From contig CAMDOM010000019.1 of the NCBI GenBank assembly GCA_945903645.1, positions 1 through 50,502 of the forward strand: 50,502 nucleotides of DNA, given 5' to 3'. Origin of the DNA: Chryseobacterium gleum (GTDB taxonomy: Bacteria > Bacteroidota > Bacteroidia > UBA10329). Below are positions 26,777 to 38,277 of this stretch, in pieces. Within the stretch, counting starts at the first letter, position 1, and each line of letters begins with the position of its first letter. Below the pieces are notes generated by a model. The model was given only the letters and a program-made list of their open reading frames with translations. It had not been told where the DNA came from and did no database searches. Position numbers and translations under genes: made by a program.

Positions 26777-27514
26777 TCAGATGGCATTGGTCCAAGGCAT
26801 GCCTCTATCAAATCGTGCAGTCCACGGATAAAGTGGTGCGCCATCTTCTGATTTCAGTTCGCGCACATCGCCTTTTCGCAAGGCGGGCGAGCCCAACATC
26901 AACGAGAAATCTTCTACATCATTCGAAACCGTAGCATTGGCACCAATAAGGCAGTTTGCTCCAATCTGCACACCCGGAAGTATCACTGCACTCACACAAA
27001 TCTGCGTGTAGTCGCCAATAGTTGGGGAAGTGGTGGCGAGACTAGGCGGAAAGCGGTCGTTTGTCAGCACCGCAAACGGATAGATGAACACATAATCGCC
27101 CAAAACACTGCCTTTTGCCAAATGCACACTGCTGTGTAAACGGGTATAATTACCTATAACCACCTGACCTTGGACATCGCTAAAGGTACCAACAATACAA
27201 TGACTTCCAATAGTACACTGTTCGCGAATAACGGCATGATGGCCTGTTTCGAAATGCGAGCCAATGGTGCATCCTGCATAAATCACGGTATGGCTGCGCA
27301 CCAGTGCTTTGGCTCCAATTACAGTTGTCGGTTGGATATAATGGACATCGGTGTAATAGTCCGAAATAGGTTCGCCAATTACGCAATCGTTGCAAATGGT
27401 GCTGTTGTCGCCAATAATCACATTATCGTAAATCACAGTGTTGTCACCAATACGAACACCCAAGCCAATGCTGGCTTTCGGACTAATTCGAACGTTGTGA
27501 TTGGTGAATTTCAT
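26777..27514 (-). CDS. Left-handed beta-helix (hexapeptide) acyltransferase
   Basis: This encodes 245 aa made mostly of hexapeptide repeats (IGDNTVIYDNVIIGDNSTI, IGSHCIVGTF, VLGDYVFIYPF). It closes with a characteristic ASLMLGSPA-like turn (FSLMLGSPALRKG). Such enzymes transfer acetyl or acyl groups to sugars as trimers. The GT2 gene starts 4 nt downstream, so the pair probably builds a modified surface glycan. The acceptor is unknown. Confidence 0.88.
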   Translation of the reverse strand: MKFTNHNVRISPKASIGLGVRIGDNTVIYDNVIIGDNSTICNDCVIGEPISDYYTDVHYIQPTTVIGAKALVRSHTVIYAGCTIGSHFETGHHAVIREQCTIGSHCIVGTFSDVQGQVVIGNYTRLHSSVHLAKGSVLGDYVFIYPFAVLTNDRFPPSLATTSPTIGDYTQICVSAVILPGVQIGANCLIGANATVSNDVEDFSLMLGSPALRKGDVRELKSEDGAPLYPWTARFDRGMPWTNAI

Positions 27515-27563
27515 GGAGGAAAATGAAACGAGTAAATTGTCGATGTGCTAAACTATGGCGCGC

Positions 27564-27986
27564 TTAATTCTCAATAATATCCCACGTATGGTCCGATAGC
27601 AGTTTTACTGAAGCCACGTGTTCGTAGGGCATGGAACGTCCCCATTCTGAAGGTTTCACCATGCTCAATACCAGCTTGCCATCTTTTTTGCGATACAAAT
27701 TGTAGTAATGCCCAATTAGCGGATCGAAGCCCATTTCTGCGCCATAAATGAGCAAGGAAATTTGCTTGCGTTGCTCAATGCGTTCCACTTGCATGGCCAG
27801 CAACTTTATTTGCTCTCTAATCTGGTCGAGTTGCAATTCGGTTTGCTCGGTCATGGCCGACAACGCATTGCTTTTTATTCTACCCACATCTTCGGGGCGA
27901 ATAACTACACCACCAATGGTATGCGCGTAGGGCAGCAAACTTGGGGTTTCGGTAATCTTATCTTTATCTATCGGATTGTAATCCAT
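27564..27986 (-). CDS. DUF2452 family protein
   Basis: This encodes 140 aa from ATG 27986 (MDYNPIDKDKITETPSLLPY). Starts at 28010 and 28145 are rejected because a perfect -7 box (27999-27992) ends 5 nt before 27986 and the longer frames would run through it. Features are a central coiled coil (LDQIREQIKLLAMQVERIEQ) and the C-terminal block FDPLIGHYYNLY...SEWG. Function is unknown. It diverges from ispE. Confidence 0.8.
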   Translation of the reverse strand: MDYNPIDKDKITETPSLLPYAHTIGGVVIRPEDVGRIKSNALSAMTEQTELQLDQIREQIKLLAMQVERIEQRKQISLLIYGAEMGFDPLIGHYYNLYRKKDGKLVLSMVKPSEWGRSMPYEHVASVKLLSDHTWDIIEN

Positions 27987-27991
27987 TGCGT

Positions 27992-27999
27992 CAAAGTTA
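27992..27999 (-). promoter_or_regulatory. -7 box TAACTTTG 5 nt before the DUF2452 start
   Basis: A perfect TAnnTTTG on the minus strand. The transcript should start at or next to ATG 27986. It forms one side of the divergent ispE region. Confidence 0.55.
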
Positions 28000-28061
28000 G
28001 CCTTTGGCATACGAACAGCTAACTGTGCCAATCTGTTCCAAATTTTGTTGACAAGCCTTCT

Positions 28062-28069
28062 TACTTTCG
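28062..28069 (+). promoter_or_regulatory. -7-like box TACTTTCG 4 nt before ispE
   Basis: TACTTTCG (7 of 8 positions with the wildcards counted) ends 4 nt before ATG 28074. The whole divergent region between the two start codons is only 87 bp. Confidence 0.5.
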
Positions 28070-28073
28070 CCCC

Positions 28074-28895
28074 ATGATTGCATATCCCAATGCCAAGATA
28101 AACCTCGGATTGAACATTCTGCGCAAGCGGGATGATGGATATCATGCCATAGAAAGTGTGTTTTATCCCATTCCGTGCAAAGATATTTTGGAATTAGTGG
28201 TTGATGATTCAGCAGCATCAGGTACCGTAACGTTTACTAGTTCTGGAATTGCTGTTCCTAGCGATGGCAAGCCCAATTTGTGCGAACGAGCCTATGGATT
28301 GCTGCATCAACTTCACGGTTTGCCCGCTATTAAAATGCACTTGCACAAGATGATTCCCATTGGAGCAGGTTTGGGTGGCGGCAGTGCCGATGCGGCTTTT
28401 GCGTTGAATATGCTCAATTCGCTATTTCAATTGAGCCACCCTAAAGAACAATTGGAAAACCTAGCAGCACAGTTGGGTAGCGATTGTCCTTTTTTCGTTA
28501 CTAATACCCCGAAATTGGTTTCGGGTAGAGGAGAAGTGATGGTGGAAACCACGGTTAACTTGGCAGGATATTATCTGGCGGTAGCCTATCCCAATATCCA
28601 TATCAGCACGGCAGAAGCGTATGCAGGCGTTCGACCAGCGGTACCTAACATTTCCGTTGCGGAATTAGTGCAGCAACCCATAACGCAATGGAAATCTGCG
28701 CTGAAAAATGATTTTGAAGAAAGTTTGCTTTCGAAATATCCAGAAATAGCAGCGTTGAAAGCAGCGATGTATGCCCAAGGTGCCATCTATGCATCTATGA
28801 CGGGAAGCGGATCGGCTGTGTATGGCATTTTCGTTTCAAAGCCAGTCGATTTGGCCTTTTCTGAAGAAATAACGATGCGTTTGCTAGAAATTTGA
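28074..28895 (+). CDS. ispE: 4-diphosphocytidyl-2-C-methyl-D-erythritol kinase
   Basis: This encodes 273 aa. It opens MIAYPNAKINLGLNILRKRD, the substrate-binding start of IspE. The GHMP kinase ATP loop is PIGAGLGGGSADAAF near residues 96-110, and the C-terminal GHMP motif is MTGSGSAVYGIF. It phosphorylates CDP-methylerythritol in the MEP isoprenoid pathway. Length is usual. It is the first gene of a run with porQ and cmk. Confidence 0.96.
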   Translation: MIAYPNAKINLGLNILRKRDDGYHAIESVFYPIPCKDILELVVDDSAASGTVTFTSSGIAVPSDGKPNLCERAYGLLHQLHGLPAIKMHLHKMIPIGAGLGGGSADAAFALNMLNSLFQLSHPKEQLENLAAQLGSDCPFFVTNTPKLVSGRGEVMVETTVNLAGYYLAVAYPNIHISTAEAYAGVRPAVPNISVAELVQQPITQWKSALKNDFEESLLSKYPEIAALKAAMYAQGAIYASMTGSGSAVYGIFVSKPVDLAFSEEITMRLLEI

Positions 28896-28965
28896 TGTCG
28901 GCCTCCAATAAGTTCCGTTTTTTCACGTTATCTGCCGCGTCTTAATTCTTTTCTTTGTCCACGGC

Positions 28966-30081
28966 ATGCACATGAAATACCTTGTACTTCTGGCTTTTTC
29001 TTTGGTAATCGCACCGCAAACCTTCGCCCAGCTTGGCGGTAGCGGCACCTACAGCTTTCTAAATCTTACCACATCTGCCCGAAACGCAGCCATGGGAGGT
29101 AGCCAGATAGCCATTAAAGATGGCGATTTAGATTTGGTGTATCTCAATCCAGCCATACTCGATAGTTCGATGCACAACTATTTGGTAACCGATTTCACGA
29201 ACTATTACGCAGACATCAATTATGGATATGTGGGGTATGCCCGAACGTTTAAGAAGGTGGGCAACTTGGCGTTTGGTTTAAAACACATTAACTATGGTTC
29301 GTTTACTAGGGCTGACGAACTAGGAAATGTGCAAGGAAGTTTTGCTACTAACGATGGAGTATTTCATGTCACATGGGCCAAGCCTTTCGGTAAATTCTTC
29401 TCAACTGGAGCCAATCTTAAGGCCATCTATTCGCAATATGCCGACTATGGTTCGTTTGGCATGGCACTCGATTTGGCGGCAATGTTTCATCACCCAAAAA
29501 CAGATTGGACGGTGAGCATAGTAGCACGAAATCTAGGTTCGCAGTTCGATTCGTATGTGTCGGGAAACTACGAGCCATTGCCCATTGGCCTTGATATAGG
29601 CATTAGTAAAAAGCTGAAATACGTGCCGTTACGCATGACGATGATTATTCGCGATTTGCAGAAACCTGACCTTACCTATCAAGACCCAACCAATTCGCCA
29701 CCAGCCATTGACCCACTAACGGGCGAGGTGAACGAATACAAAACTGACATTGGCGATGCCATAATGCGTCACCTTATTTTTAGTGCCGAGCTCACTATTG
29801 CCAAGCGCATTATGGTGCGCATGGGCTACAACTATGGTCGCAGACAGGAAATGAAAGTGAGCGCCAAACCAGCCACCGCTGGCTTTTCGTGGGGAGTTGG
29901 TGTTAAAGTAAATCGGTTTACCATTAGCTACGGCCGTGCTACCTATCACCTGGCAGGCGGCACAAATCAAATTTCTATCAGCACCAATCTGGGTGAACAC
30001 ATTAAGGTGGTGCGCGCACCTAAGGCCGACAAGCCCAAGAAGGAGAAAAAGGCCGAAGCCCCTGAAGCAACCAATGAATAA
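28966..30081 (+). CDS. porQ: Type IX secretion system protein PorQ
   Basis: This encodes 371 aa. After the signal peptide (ending APQTFAQ) comes the PorQ/PorV-like opening GTYSFLNLTTSARNAAMGG and an outer-membrane beta-barrel pattern (FGLKHINYGSFTRADELGN). The tail is Lys/Glu/Ala-rich. PorQ is part of the PorU-V-Q-Z complex that cleaves the sorting domain and attaches cargo at the surface, so it serves proteins like the two T9SS cargos in this window. ATG 28972 is an alternative start. porQ next to cmk is a recurrent Bacteroidota pairing. Confidence 0.92.
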   Translation: MHMKYLVLLAFSLVIAPQTFAQLGGSGTYSFLNLTTSARNAAMGGSQIAIKDGDLDLVYLNPAILDSSMHNYLVTDFTNYYADINYGYVGYARTFKKVGNLAFGLKHINYGSFTRADELGNVQGSFATNDGVFHVTWAKPFGKFFSTGANLKAIYSQYADYGSFGMALDLAAMFHHPKTDWTVSIVARNLGSQFDSYVSGNYEPLPIGLDIGISKKLKYVPLRMTMIIRDLQKPDLTYQDPTNSPPAIDPLTGEVNEYKTDIGDAIMRHLIFSAELTIAKRIMVRMGYNYGRRQEMKVSAKPATAGFSWGVGVKVNRFTISYGRATYHLAGGTNQISISTNLGEHIKVVRAPKADKPKKEKKAEAPEATNE

Positions 30082-30769
30082 GGGTACCATTACTATTGCT
30101 ATAGACGGCTATTCATCCTGCGGAAAAAGCACCATGGCCAAGGCAATGGCAGCCAAATTGGGCTATGCTTATGTAGATAGTGGCGCCATGTATAGAGCTG
30201 TTGCGCTCTTCGCTTTGCGAAATGATTGGGTAGACGAGCATCGCATAAATGCTGCTGCATTGGTTGCGGCCTTGCCTCAGATTTCTGTTGAGTTTCGTAC
30301 AAATGCCACAACGCAGCAAGCCGATGTGTATTTGAATGGTGAGAATGTAGAAGATGAAATTCGCTCCATGCGGGTTTCGGCTGTGGTGAGCCATGTGAGC
30401 GTAATAAAAGAGGTACGAGCCAAATTGCGCACCATGCAGCAGCAAATGGGAATCAAAGGCAGAGTTGTTATGGATGGTCGTGACATTGGCACTGCGGTGT
30501 TTCCACATGCTGAGTTGAAGATATTTATGACTGCCGACCCTGATATAAGAGCCCAACGGAGGTTTGATGAACTGGCCGCAAAAGGCAAACAAGTATCTCT
30601 CGAAGAGATAAAAGCCAATTTGGCCGAGCGCGATTTTGAAGATACCCACCGCGCTGAAGACCCGTTGATTCAAGCAACAGATGCCTTGGTGTTGGACAAC
30701 TCGCACCTTACGCCAATCCAACAGTTGGACCTCGCCTTACTATGGACCAACACCCAAATTGGGTTGTAA
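30074..30769 (+). CDS. cmk: Cytidylate kinase
   Basis: This encodes 231 aa. It has the P-loop GYSSCGKST, YVDSGAMYRAVALFA, VMDGRDIGTAVFP and a LID-like R-R-FDELAAKG region. It phosphorylates CMP/dCMP. The ATG at 30074 overlaps the end of porQ by 8 nt in a different frame, which fits tight co-expression. Longer in-frame starts would lie inside porQ and are rejected. Confidence 0.96.
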   Translation: MNKGTITIAIDGYSSCGKSTMAKAMAAKLGYAYVDSGAMYRAVALFALRNDWVDEHRINAAALVAALPQISVEFRTNATTQQADVYLNGENVEDEIRSMRVSAVVSHVSVIKEVRAKLRTMQQQMGIKGRVVMDGRDIGTAVFPHAELKIFMTADPDIRAQRRFDELAAKGKQVSLEEIKANLAERDFEDTHRAEDPLIQATDALVLDNSHLTPIQQLDLALLWTNTQIGL

Positions 30770-30921
30770 GGTGTTCTTCTAACGAATCTTTCGAGGTTAT
30801 TGGTGGCTCTCGCTTGTACTCAGTAGTGTTAGATAACACGTCAAAATCATAACTCTAAACCTTACCTTAGCCCAACTCGTACCTTGTACGGTGTACTCTT
30901 CTCATTCTTGATTAATAGTCC

Positions 30922-32253
30922 ATGAAATCTACTTTTTTAACCGTGTTCTTGCTTACTTTTAGTGGCATTTGCCTAGCCCAAAGCGCAAATCATACTCCAC
31001 CAGAAAATTATTTGATGAGCTACGAGTTGAAGTATTCGTATTCCATGGATTCGTTAAATCAGTTTTGGAAAAGCAGTGGTATTCCGCAACTGGTAGTCCC
31101 GGTGCGCAATGCGGTTGATATGTATGAAGTGACTTACAAAGGACTGTGGTTGGACAGCACCTACATCATGGCCAAGGGTGTGGTGTACGTGCCAAGAGTA
31201 GAGGCGCCTTCGGCAGAAATGGTCTATTGCCATGGTACGCGCATTAGCCTCAATCAATCCTATGGCATTCAAGATTTGGAGCAAGTTGTCACTATGATGC
31301 ACGCGGTGGATAACTATATCGCCATCTTTCCTTTCTATTACGGATTTGCTGGAGGCGAAAAAGAACACGTGTATCAAGACTCTTGGACCGAGGCCATGGC
31401 AACCATTTATATGATAAAGGCCACTCGCGAATTGTGCGCTAAAGTTGAGAAAAGCACTTCGGGGCAGTTGTTTCTTACGGGCTATTCTCAGGGTGGCCAT
31501 GCATCTATGGCTACGCATAAAGCGCTCGAGTCGGGCTCGTTTCCTGAGATTACACTCACCGCATCTTCGCCCATGTCTGGTGCCTACGATATGACGGGAG
31601 AACAGTCGAAAAGCATGTTTCGGTACTACACACAACCTCATTATTTACCCTATTTGATTTTGTCCTATCAATATGCCTATAACCTATGGCCAGGTGATGT
31701 GTATGAAGTTTTCAAAGAACCCTATCGCTCCAAAATACGGGAGGTGTTTGCGCAGCCTCGCATCACCGATTTTGGAGATGTAAATGCCATGTTGCCCAAG
31801 ATTCCGAGCCATATGTTGGAAGGTCATATTGTGGAAAATTTTGAATGCGATTCCACATTTCCGTTCACCTGTAAGCTGAGAGAGAACTGTTTGACAGATT
31901 GGAAACCGAAATCACCTATGCAAATTTGTGCGTGCTATGGTGACGATGAAGTGATGTATCACAACACCGAAGTGGCGTATGCGGCTTTATCAAAGGACAA
32001 TGAGAACGTGCACAAGCGCATATTCGGAAAGCACTTATCGCACAACCCGTGCGCACCATTTGCCATACTTCATTCCAAGTTCTTCTTCGACAATTTTAGA
32101 AGAGGAAAGAAGCATCCAGAGCTGTTTAGTCTTGGGCGCAAAATGGTGCTTGCCATTGGCAAAGACATCGCCAACCGTCAGGCCAAAAAACACCTCAAGA
32201 AGTTTGGCAAGGTGGAGCACGATGCGCTAGCCAGCCGAAAGGGAAAGAAATAA
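30922..32253 (+). CDS. Secreted alpha/beta hydrolase (secretory-lipase-like)
   Basis: This encodes 443 aa. The signal peptide ends SGICLAQ. The nucleophile elbow is GYSQGGHAS with S189. Upstream sequence (MVYCHGTRISLNQS and FPFYYGFAGGEKEHVYQD) fits the extended lipase/feruloyl-esterase-like hydrolases. It is probably a periplasmic or outer-membrane esterase; the substrate is unknown. The last ~60 residues are basic (REKK-type tail ending ASRKGKK). Candidate acid and His residues lie near D345 and H370. Confidence 0.82.
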   Translation: MKSTFLTVFLLTFSGICLAQSANHTPPENYLMSYELKYSYSMDSLNQFWKSSGIPQLVVPVRNAVDMYEVTYKGLWLDSTYIMAKGVVYVPRVEAPSAEMVYCHGTRISLNQSYGIQDLEQVVTMMHAVDNYIAIFPFYYGFAGGEKEHVYQDSWTEAMATIYMIKATRELCAKVEKSTSGQLFLTGYSQGGHASMATHKALESGSFPEITLTASSPMSGAYDMTGEQSKSMFRYYTQPHYLPYLILSYQYAYNLWPGDVYEVFKEPYRSKIREVFAQPRITDFGDVNAMLPKIPSHMLEGHIVENFECDSTFPFTCKLRENCLTDWKPKSPMQICACYGDDEVMYHNTEVAYAALSKDNENVHKRIFGKHLSHNPCAPFAILHSKFFFDNFRRGKKHPELFSLGRKMVLAIGKDIANRQAKKHLKKFGKVEHDALASRKGKK

Positions 32254-32279
32254 AACGCCCTTTTTTGGGGCTGCTAGGG

Positions 32280-33350
32280 TTATAGCAACTCCAAAGGTTC
32301 TTGGGTAGTTTCTTCAGGAAGTTCGCCAGTTAGCGTTTCAAGAAATGCTGCAATGCTGTTTATCTCAGCATCCGTCAAATCTTTGTTTAGGTTCACTTTG
32401 GCTATAATCTTAATGGCTGCGGGCAATTCAGCCACGCTTCCATCATGGAAATAAGGCGCTGTTTTGGTCACATTGCGCAGCGAAGGCACCTTGAACATGT
32501 ATTTGTCAGCCTCATTTTTGGTTACTGCAAAACGGCCTTCATCCACCTTCACGCTCTTGGTATATTCCCAATAATCGTGGTGTACACCAAACTTTTGAAA
32601 CATATTTCCGCCCAATAATTCGCCACCATGGCAAGAGGTGCAACCCACGTTGATAAAGGTTTGCAAACCTTTCTTTTCTTCCAATGAAAGCGCATCGGCC
32701 TGACCACTTAAATAGCTATCCCATTTAGATGGCGTAAGCAATGTGCGCTCAAACGCACCAATAGCCTTAGTTAAATTTTTGTAGGTGATAGAGGCCTTTT
32801 CATCGGGGAATGCAGATGCAAACAGTTTTTTATACAAGTCGAGGTCTGCAAGTCGTTTCATAAGGAAAGCCTCGCTTGGCATGGCCATTTCCACAGGATT
32901 CAAGATGGGCATTCCCGCTTGTTCTTCCACGTCTTTGGCTCTTCCATCCCAAAACTGCGCAAAGTGCAATGCGGCATTCAGTGATGTGGGTGAATTTCGA
33001 CCGCCTTTTTCTCCTTTATCGCCCGGAGAAGTAGGAAGGTTGTCCACTCCAAAAGTGGCTAAGTTGTGGCAGGTGTTGCAACTTTGTGTGCCGTCTAATG
33101 AAAGGCGTTTATCAAAATATAGCACCTTACCCAACTTTATTTTCTCGGGTGTAAGAATGTTTTCTGGGTTCTCGGCAGATGCGCTAAGCGGTTTAAACAT
33201 ACCACGAGCCATGTCACCAACTTCCAATTCTAGCTTATCGCTTTCGGCTTTTTCCTTTGCCAAACGGGCTTGCTCTATTTCTTCTGGGCTTTGACCACAA
33301 CCAACTAAAATTGACGCGAGCATTGCTAATGGAATCCAAATTTTAAGCAT
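32280..33350 (-). CDS. Di-heme cytochrome-c peroxidase lipoprotein (CcpA/MauG family)
   Basis: This encodes 356 aa. The lipoprotein signal ends SILVGC. Heme motifs are C91-NTC-H95 and C237-TSC-H241. The inter-heme FWDGR motif (Trp134) and the APYFHDG block are present, so all standard catalytic features are intact. A short charged helix follows the lipid Cys. It reduces H2O2 in the periplasm with electrons from a small cytochrome or cupredoxin; the azurin and cytochrome c near 48 kb are candidate donors by inference only. It is separate from the peroxidase pair at 39.7-42.7 kb. Confidence 0.92.
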   Translation of the reverse strand: MLKIWIPLAMLASILVGCGQSPEEIEQARLAKEKAESDKLELEVGDMARGMFKPLSASAENPENILTPEKIKLGKVLYFDKRLSLDGTQSCNTCHNLATFGVDNLPTSPGDKGEKGGRNSPTSLNAALHFAQFWDGRAKDVEEQAGMPILNPVEMAMPSEAFLMKRLADLDLYKKLFASAFPDEKASITYKNLTKAIGAFERTLLTPSKWDSYLSGQADALSLEEKKGLQTFINVGCTSCHGGELLGGNMFQKFGVHHDYWEYTKSVKVDEGRFAVTKNEADKYMFKVPSLRNVTKTAPYFHDGSVAELPAAIKIIAKVNLNKDLTDAEINSIAAFLETLTGELPEETTQEPLELL

Positions 33351-33511
33351 GATGAAAAGTTTATGTTTCTAATTGCGAAATTAGGCAAGGTATGAATCGA
33401 ATCTCTGTGACTTTCGATACAAAACATAGCGTTTTTTAGAATGTTTATGGGGATGTAAAATTCTTCCCCCAAATCAATTTCATTCAGGACATTTGACGCA
33501 TTCCCAGTTGA

Positions 33512-35551
<2,040 letters not shown>

Positions 35552-35571
35552 ACTGAAAACTCTCCTTGTGG

Positions 35572-37404
35572 TTAGTTCTTAACAACCTTGAAACTCTGGG
35601 TTGCATCGGTACTTCTTACCGTGAGGATGTAAACGCCTGCGCTCAAACCATCCGAAGAAACAGTAAACTTGTCCACAGTAGAATTGGCTGTGCGTAATGT
35701 TTTTCCTAATGCATCAACTAGTTCAATGGAGAAAGGCGCTTTGCCCGCAACAACCGCGCTTCCATTGCTGCTGGCAAAATCGGCAGAACCCAACAAGCGG
35801 AAACTACCTGGTTTTTGTGCATTCAAATCTTCCACGCCCACGTTCCAAGGAATCAATCCACGATCGAACATGCGCTGGCGAATTGGGCTAAAATGCGCTG
35901 CGTCAAACAAGAGCGTATCTGCTTGAATAAAGGCAACAGCAGCCTGTGGCATGGTCATTCCAGAGGTGAAACTGTAGGCAGCTTGCAGCATGATGGCATC
36001 GGTAGCTTCTCTGCCAATATCGCCCCATATCTGCATCAACGTGGCCGACCAAATATCTGCATCGGTGTAAATGTTTTGTTGCAGGTTCTCAGGATAATGG
36101 TCAGTGCTAACGGTGCTGCGGCCATCCCAAAACTCATTGTGTCCATCCCAATTGAACACATCTGCCCAACCAAATGTGCTCAAGCTGCGCGAATAGGACG
36201 ATGCGAAATAGTCGCCAATAGCCTCGTCCATAGCCCTGCGCTCGGTGCCTGAATTAGAGCCAGGTGATGCGCTGTGCATAATGGCATGCCCATATTCATG
36301 CACCACCACATCGGCATCTTCTGCATCGTCTACACCGCCTTCGCCAAACGAAAGGCGTGGCGGGTTAAATCCTTGGTTAAAGTTGGAATTGTCGCTACCG
36401 TTCAAGGCATGTGCATCCACGTGAATGGCGTAATCCATCAAGTCGTTAAAACCAAGAGAATGGATGTAATTGCGCATTGTGGTGAGGTGATAGAGCACAT
36501 TGCAGTCTTCAAAACCATTCTGCGTGCGGGTATAATTGAACTCGTTTGCGGAACTAGAACTTGCAGTGGTTATCGGATCAGAAAACTCTACAATTTCTGC
36601 AGCACTGTTCTTTAGCGAGAACATTCCACTGGCGAAGGTTGCTGCAACTTGCCGCGGCACTCGTTGGGCATTTACCACACTCACATCTTGGTCGTTTTGA
36701 TCCGAATATGGCACGCCATACACTTCTTGGGAGGAGGTGATTGGGTCGGGATTAAATACCCAAACTGTCACAACACTATCCTGTGGAGCAGGAGAAAAGT
36801 AGGTGATTAAATCATTTTGATAGATAACCCTCACCGCCTTATTGAGTACCATTTCGTAGTAGCGGTCTTGCTTTTCTATCACCTCAAGGCGAATGGTTGG
36901 GAGGAGTGCCTCACCATCAAAAAAATAGGTTTCTTCTAAGATATAGCGCTCCAATGTCCCATTTTCTGGATGATTGTAATGCACCATCAACCCCTCATGA
37001 AAAACGTCATGCGGAGGAAATACCGTATCTATGTTTTCTGGAAGAACAAACGTATGGTCGAAGATGCTAAGCACCTGCCCATCTGCCCGCAGATTCACTT
37101 TTACACTTCCACGAAATACTTTTCGTGCTCCAAAGGTTTGGGAAAAAACAAGGTGCAATCCTTTAGGGCTTTTGGTGGCGTGTTCCAGTTTTAATCCGCT
37201 GCCTTCTGGTTGCAAATTGGGAATGGTTTGCAGCAGATAAGCCGCCACAGCTGCAGTATCGATAGTGAGCTTTGGGAATACATCCATCAGCACCGCCTCT
37301 TTGGCATCAATGGGATATTTCGTTCCGTTATCGGCCACCCAAGCTTTTTGCGCAAACAATAGCGTTGGTAATAAAAGCAAGAAAGGGAGTAGGCGAAGGT
37401 TCAA
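35572..37404 (-). CDS. Secreted M4/M36-type metalloprotease with T9SS sorting domain
   Basis: This encodes 610 aa. The signal peptide ends LPTLLFAQ. A propeptide-like region (~20-200) precedes the protease, whose Zn site is H369-E370-YG-H373 with third ligand E394 (DEAIGDYF), as in fungalysin/thermolysin-type enzymes. The last ~75 residues (SIELVDALGKTLRTA ... TQSFKVVKN) are a T9SS type A sorting domain. It should be exported by the T9SS and act as an extracellular or surface protease. It links functionally to porQ at 28966. Confidence 0.93.
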   Translation of the reverse strand: MNLRLLPFLLLLPTLLFAQKAWVADNGTKYPIDAKEAVLMDVFPKLTIDTAAVAAYLLQTIPNLQPEGSGLKLEHATKSPKGLHLVFSQTFGARKVFRGSVKVNLRADGQVLSIFDHTFVLPENIDTVFPPHDVFHEGLMVHYNHPENGTLERYILEETYFFDGEALLPTIRLEVIEKQDRYYEMVLNKAVRVIYQNDLITYFSPAPQDSVVTVWVFNPDPITSSQEVYGVPYSDQNDQDVSVVNAQRVPRQVAATFASGMFSLKNSAAEIVEFSDPITTASSSSANEFNYTRTQNGFEDCNVLYHLTTMRNYIHSLGFNDLMDYAIHVDAHALNGSDNSNFNQGFNPPRLSFGEGGVDDAEDADVVVHEYGHAIMHSASPGSNSGTERRAMDEAIGDYFASSYSRSLSTFGWADVFNWDGHNEFWDGRSTVSTDHYPENLQQNIYTDADIWSATLMQIWGDIGREATDAIMLQAAYSFTSGMTMPQAAVAFIQADTLLFDAAHFSPIRQRMFDRGLIPWNVGVEDLNAQKPGSFRLLGSADFASSNGSAVVAGKAPFSIELVDALGKTLRTANSTVDKFTVSSDGLSAGVYILTVRSTDATQSFKVVKN

Positions 37405-37441
37405 AGTGAAGTGGTGGTGTTAGTGGAACTAAACACACAAA

Positions 37442-37846
37442 CTAAGGAATTGTTACACTCGTGTTGCCCGATACCAAGTTGATATGGCAGCAATCGTGGC
37501 GAATGACGAACTGCTCGTTTACTTTGAGTACACCGCCTTTGAAACCATTGAACAGAAAGGTGTCGCCAGCCAAAGAGGTGAGATTCTTCTCATTGTCCGA
37601 CAAAACGATGTAGATGCCTGGATCCATCATTTGATCCATAGGATGCACTACGGCACCCGATTCAACCACTACGGTATGCACCGAATCGAGCAGATAGGGC
37701 GCTTGTGCTGTGTCTTTTGCTTCAAGGGTTATGAACCGAAACTCTTCGGTACACATTTGGTCTTGCGGGCATTCTTCGGTGGATTTGTTGCATCCAACAC
37801 TGGCTGCTAGTGCAAGGCAAATAGAAAGTGGGGTTAGGATTTTCAT
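37442..37846 (-). CDS. Small lipoprotein of unknown function
   Basis: This encodes 134 aa. The lipoprotein signal ends LAASVGC. The mature part has five more Cys (CPQDQMC and HDCCH among them) and beta-rich sequence. It is not recognised. A -7-like TACCTTTA (37882-37875) lies about 28 nt before the ATG. It follows the metalloprotease upstream on the same strand only in gene order; its own box suggests separate transcription. Confidence 0.7.
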   Translation of the reverse strand: MKILTPLSICLALAASVGCNKSTEECPQDQMCTEEFRFITLEAKDTAQAPYLLDSVHTVVVESGAVVHPMDQMMDPGIYIVLSDNEKNLTSLAGDTFLFNGFKGGVLKVNEQFVIRHDCCHINLVSGNTSVTIP

Positions 37847-37919
37847 GGCGTAGCTATTTTACGAGATGGTGATGTAAAGGTAAGCCGACCTTAGAAAACA
37901 GTTACATTGATTCAATGGC

Positions 37920-38240
37920 TTACCCCATCCCATATTCGCGCTCTACTTTGGCAATGCGAACGCGATAGCCTTCATACCAGCGGTCTTTGCCGCCTTGCTT
38001 TGCTCGTATGTGTTTGGCATAGCGCGCCCATTGCTGTATGCTTTCCATATCGCGCCAATAGAGCACAGCCACACCAAAACCTTCGGCATTGCGCAATGTT
38101 TCAGCCCCAATGTACCCATCAAAGGCAAGGGCTTCTTGGTAGAGTTCATCATTCAGTTCAGAATAGCCATCGTCAATGGCAGTGCGCTGCGAGGTGAACA
38201 CAACGGTGTAGTAGGGTACTGGGGGAGTAAGGCAAAACAT
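37920..38240 (-). CDS. Antibiotic biosynthesis monooxygenase (ABM) domain protein
   Basis: This encodes 106 aa. The pattern YTVVFTSQRTAIDDGYSELN, ALAFDGYIGAETLRN, GFGVAVLYWRDMESIQQWAR and the closing W-YEGYRVRIAKVERE fits the dimeric alpha+beta barrel ABM family. Members act as small monooxygenases or heme-degrading proteins, but many have no known substrate. Cytoplasmic. Confidence 0.85.
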   Translation of the reverse strand: MFCLTPPVPYYTVVFTSQRTAIDDGYSELNDELYQEALAFDGYIGAETLRNAEGFGVAVLYWRDMESIQQWARYAKHIRAKQGGKDRWYEGYRVRIAKVEREYGMG

Positions 38241-38277
38241 GGACGTGGAGGTTTGTGGTAAGTATACTGATAAGTTG

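Noticed and set aside
28011-28145. Longer start for the DUF2452 gene
   Set aside because: It would overlap the ispE start divergently and read through both -7 boxes.
32254-32279. Terminator between the hydrolase and di-heme peroxidase genes
   Set aside because: GCCC-T6-GGGGC would make only a 4-bp stem with T in the loop; not convincing.
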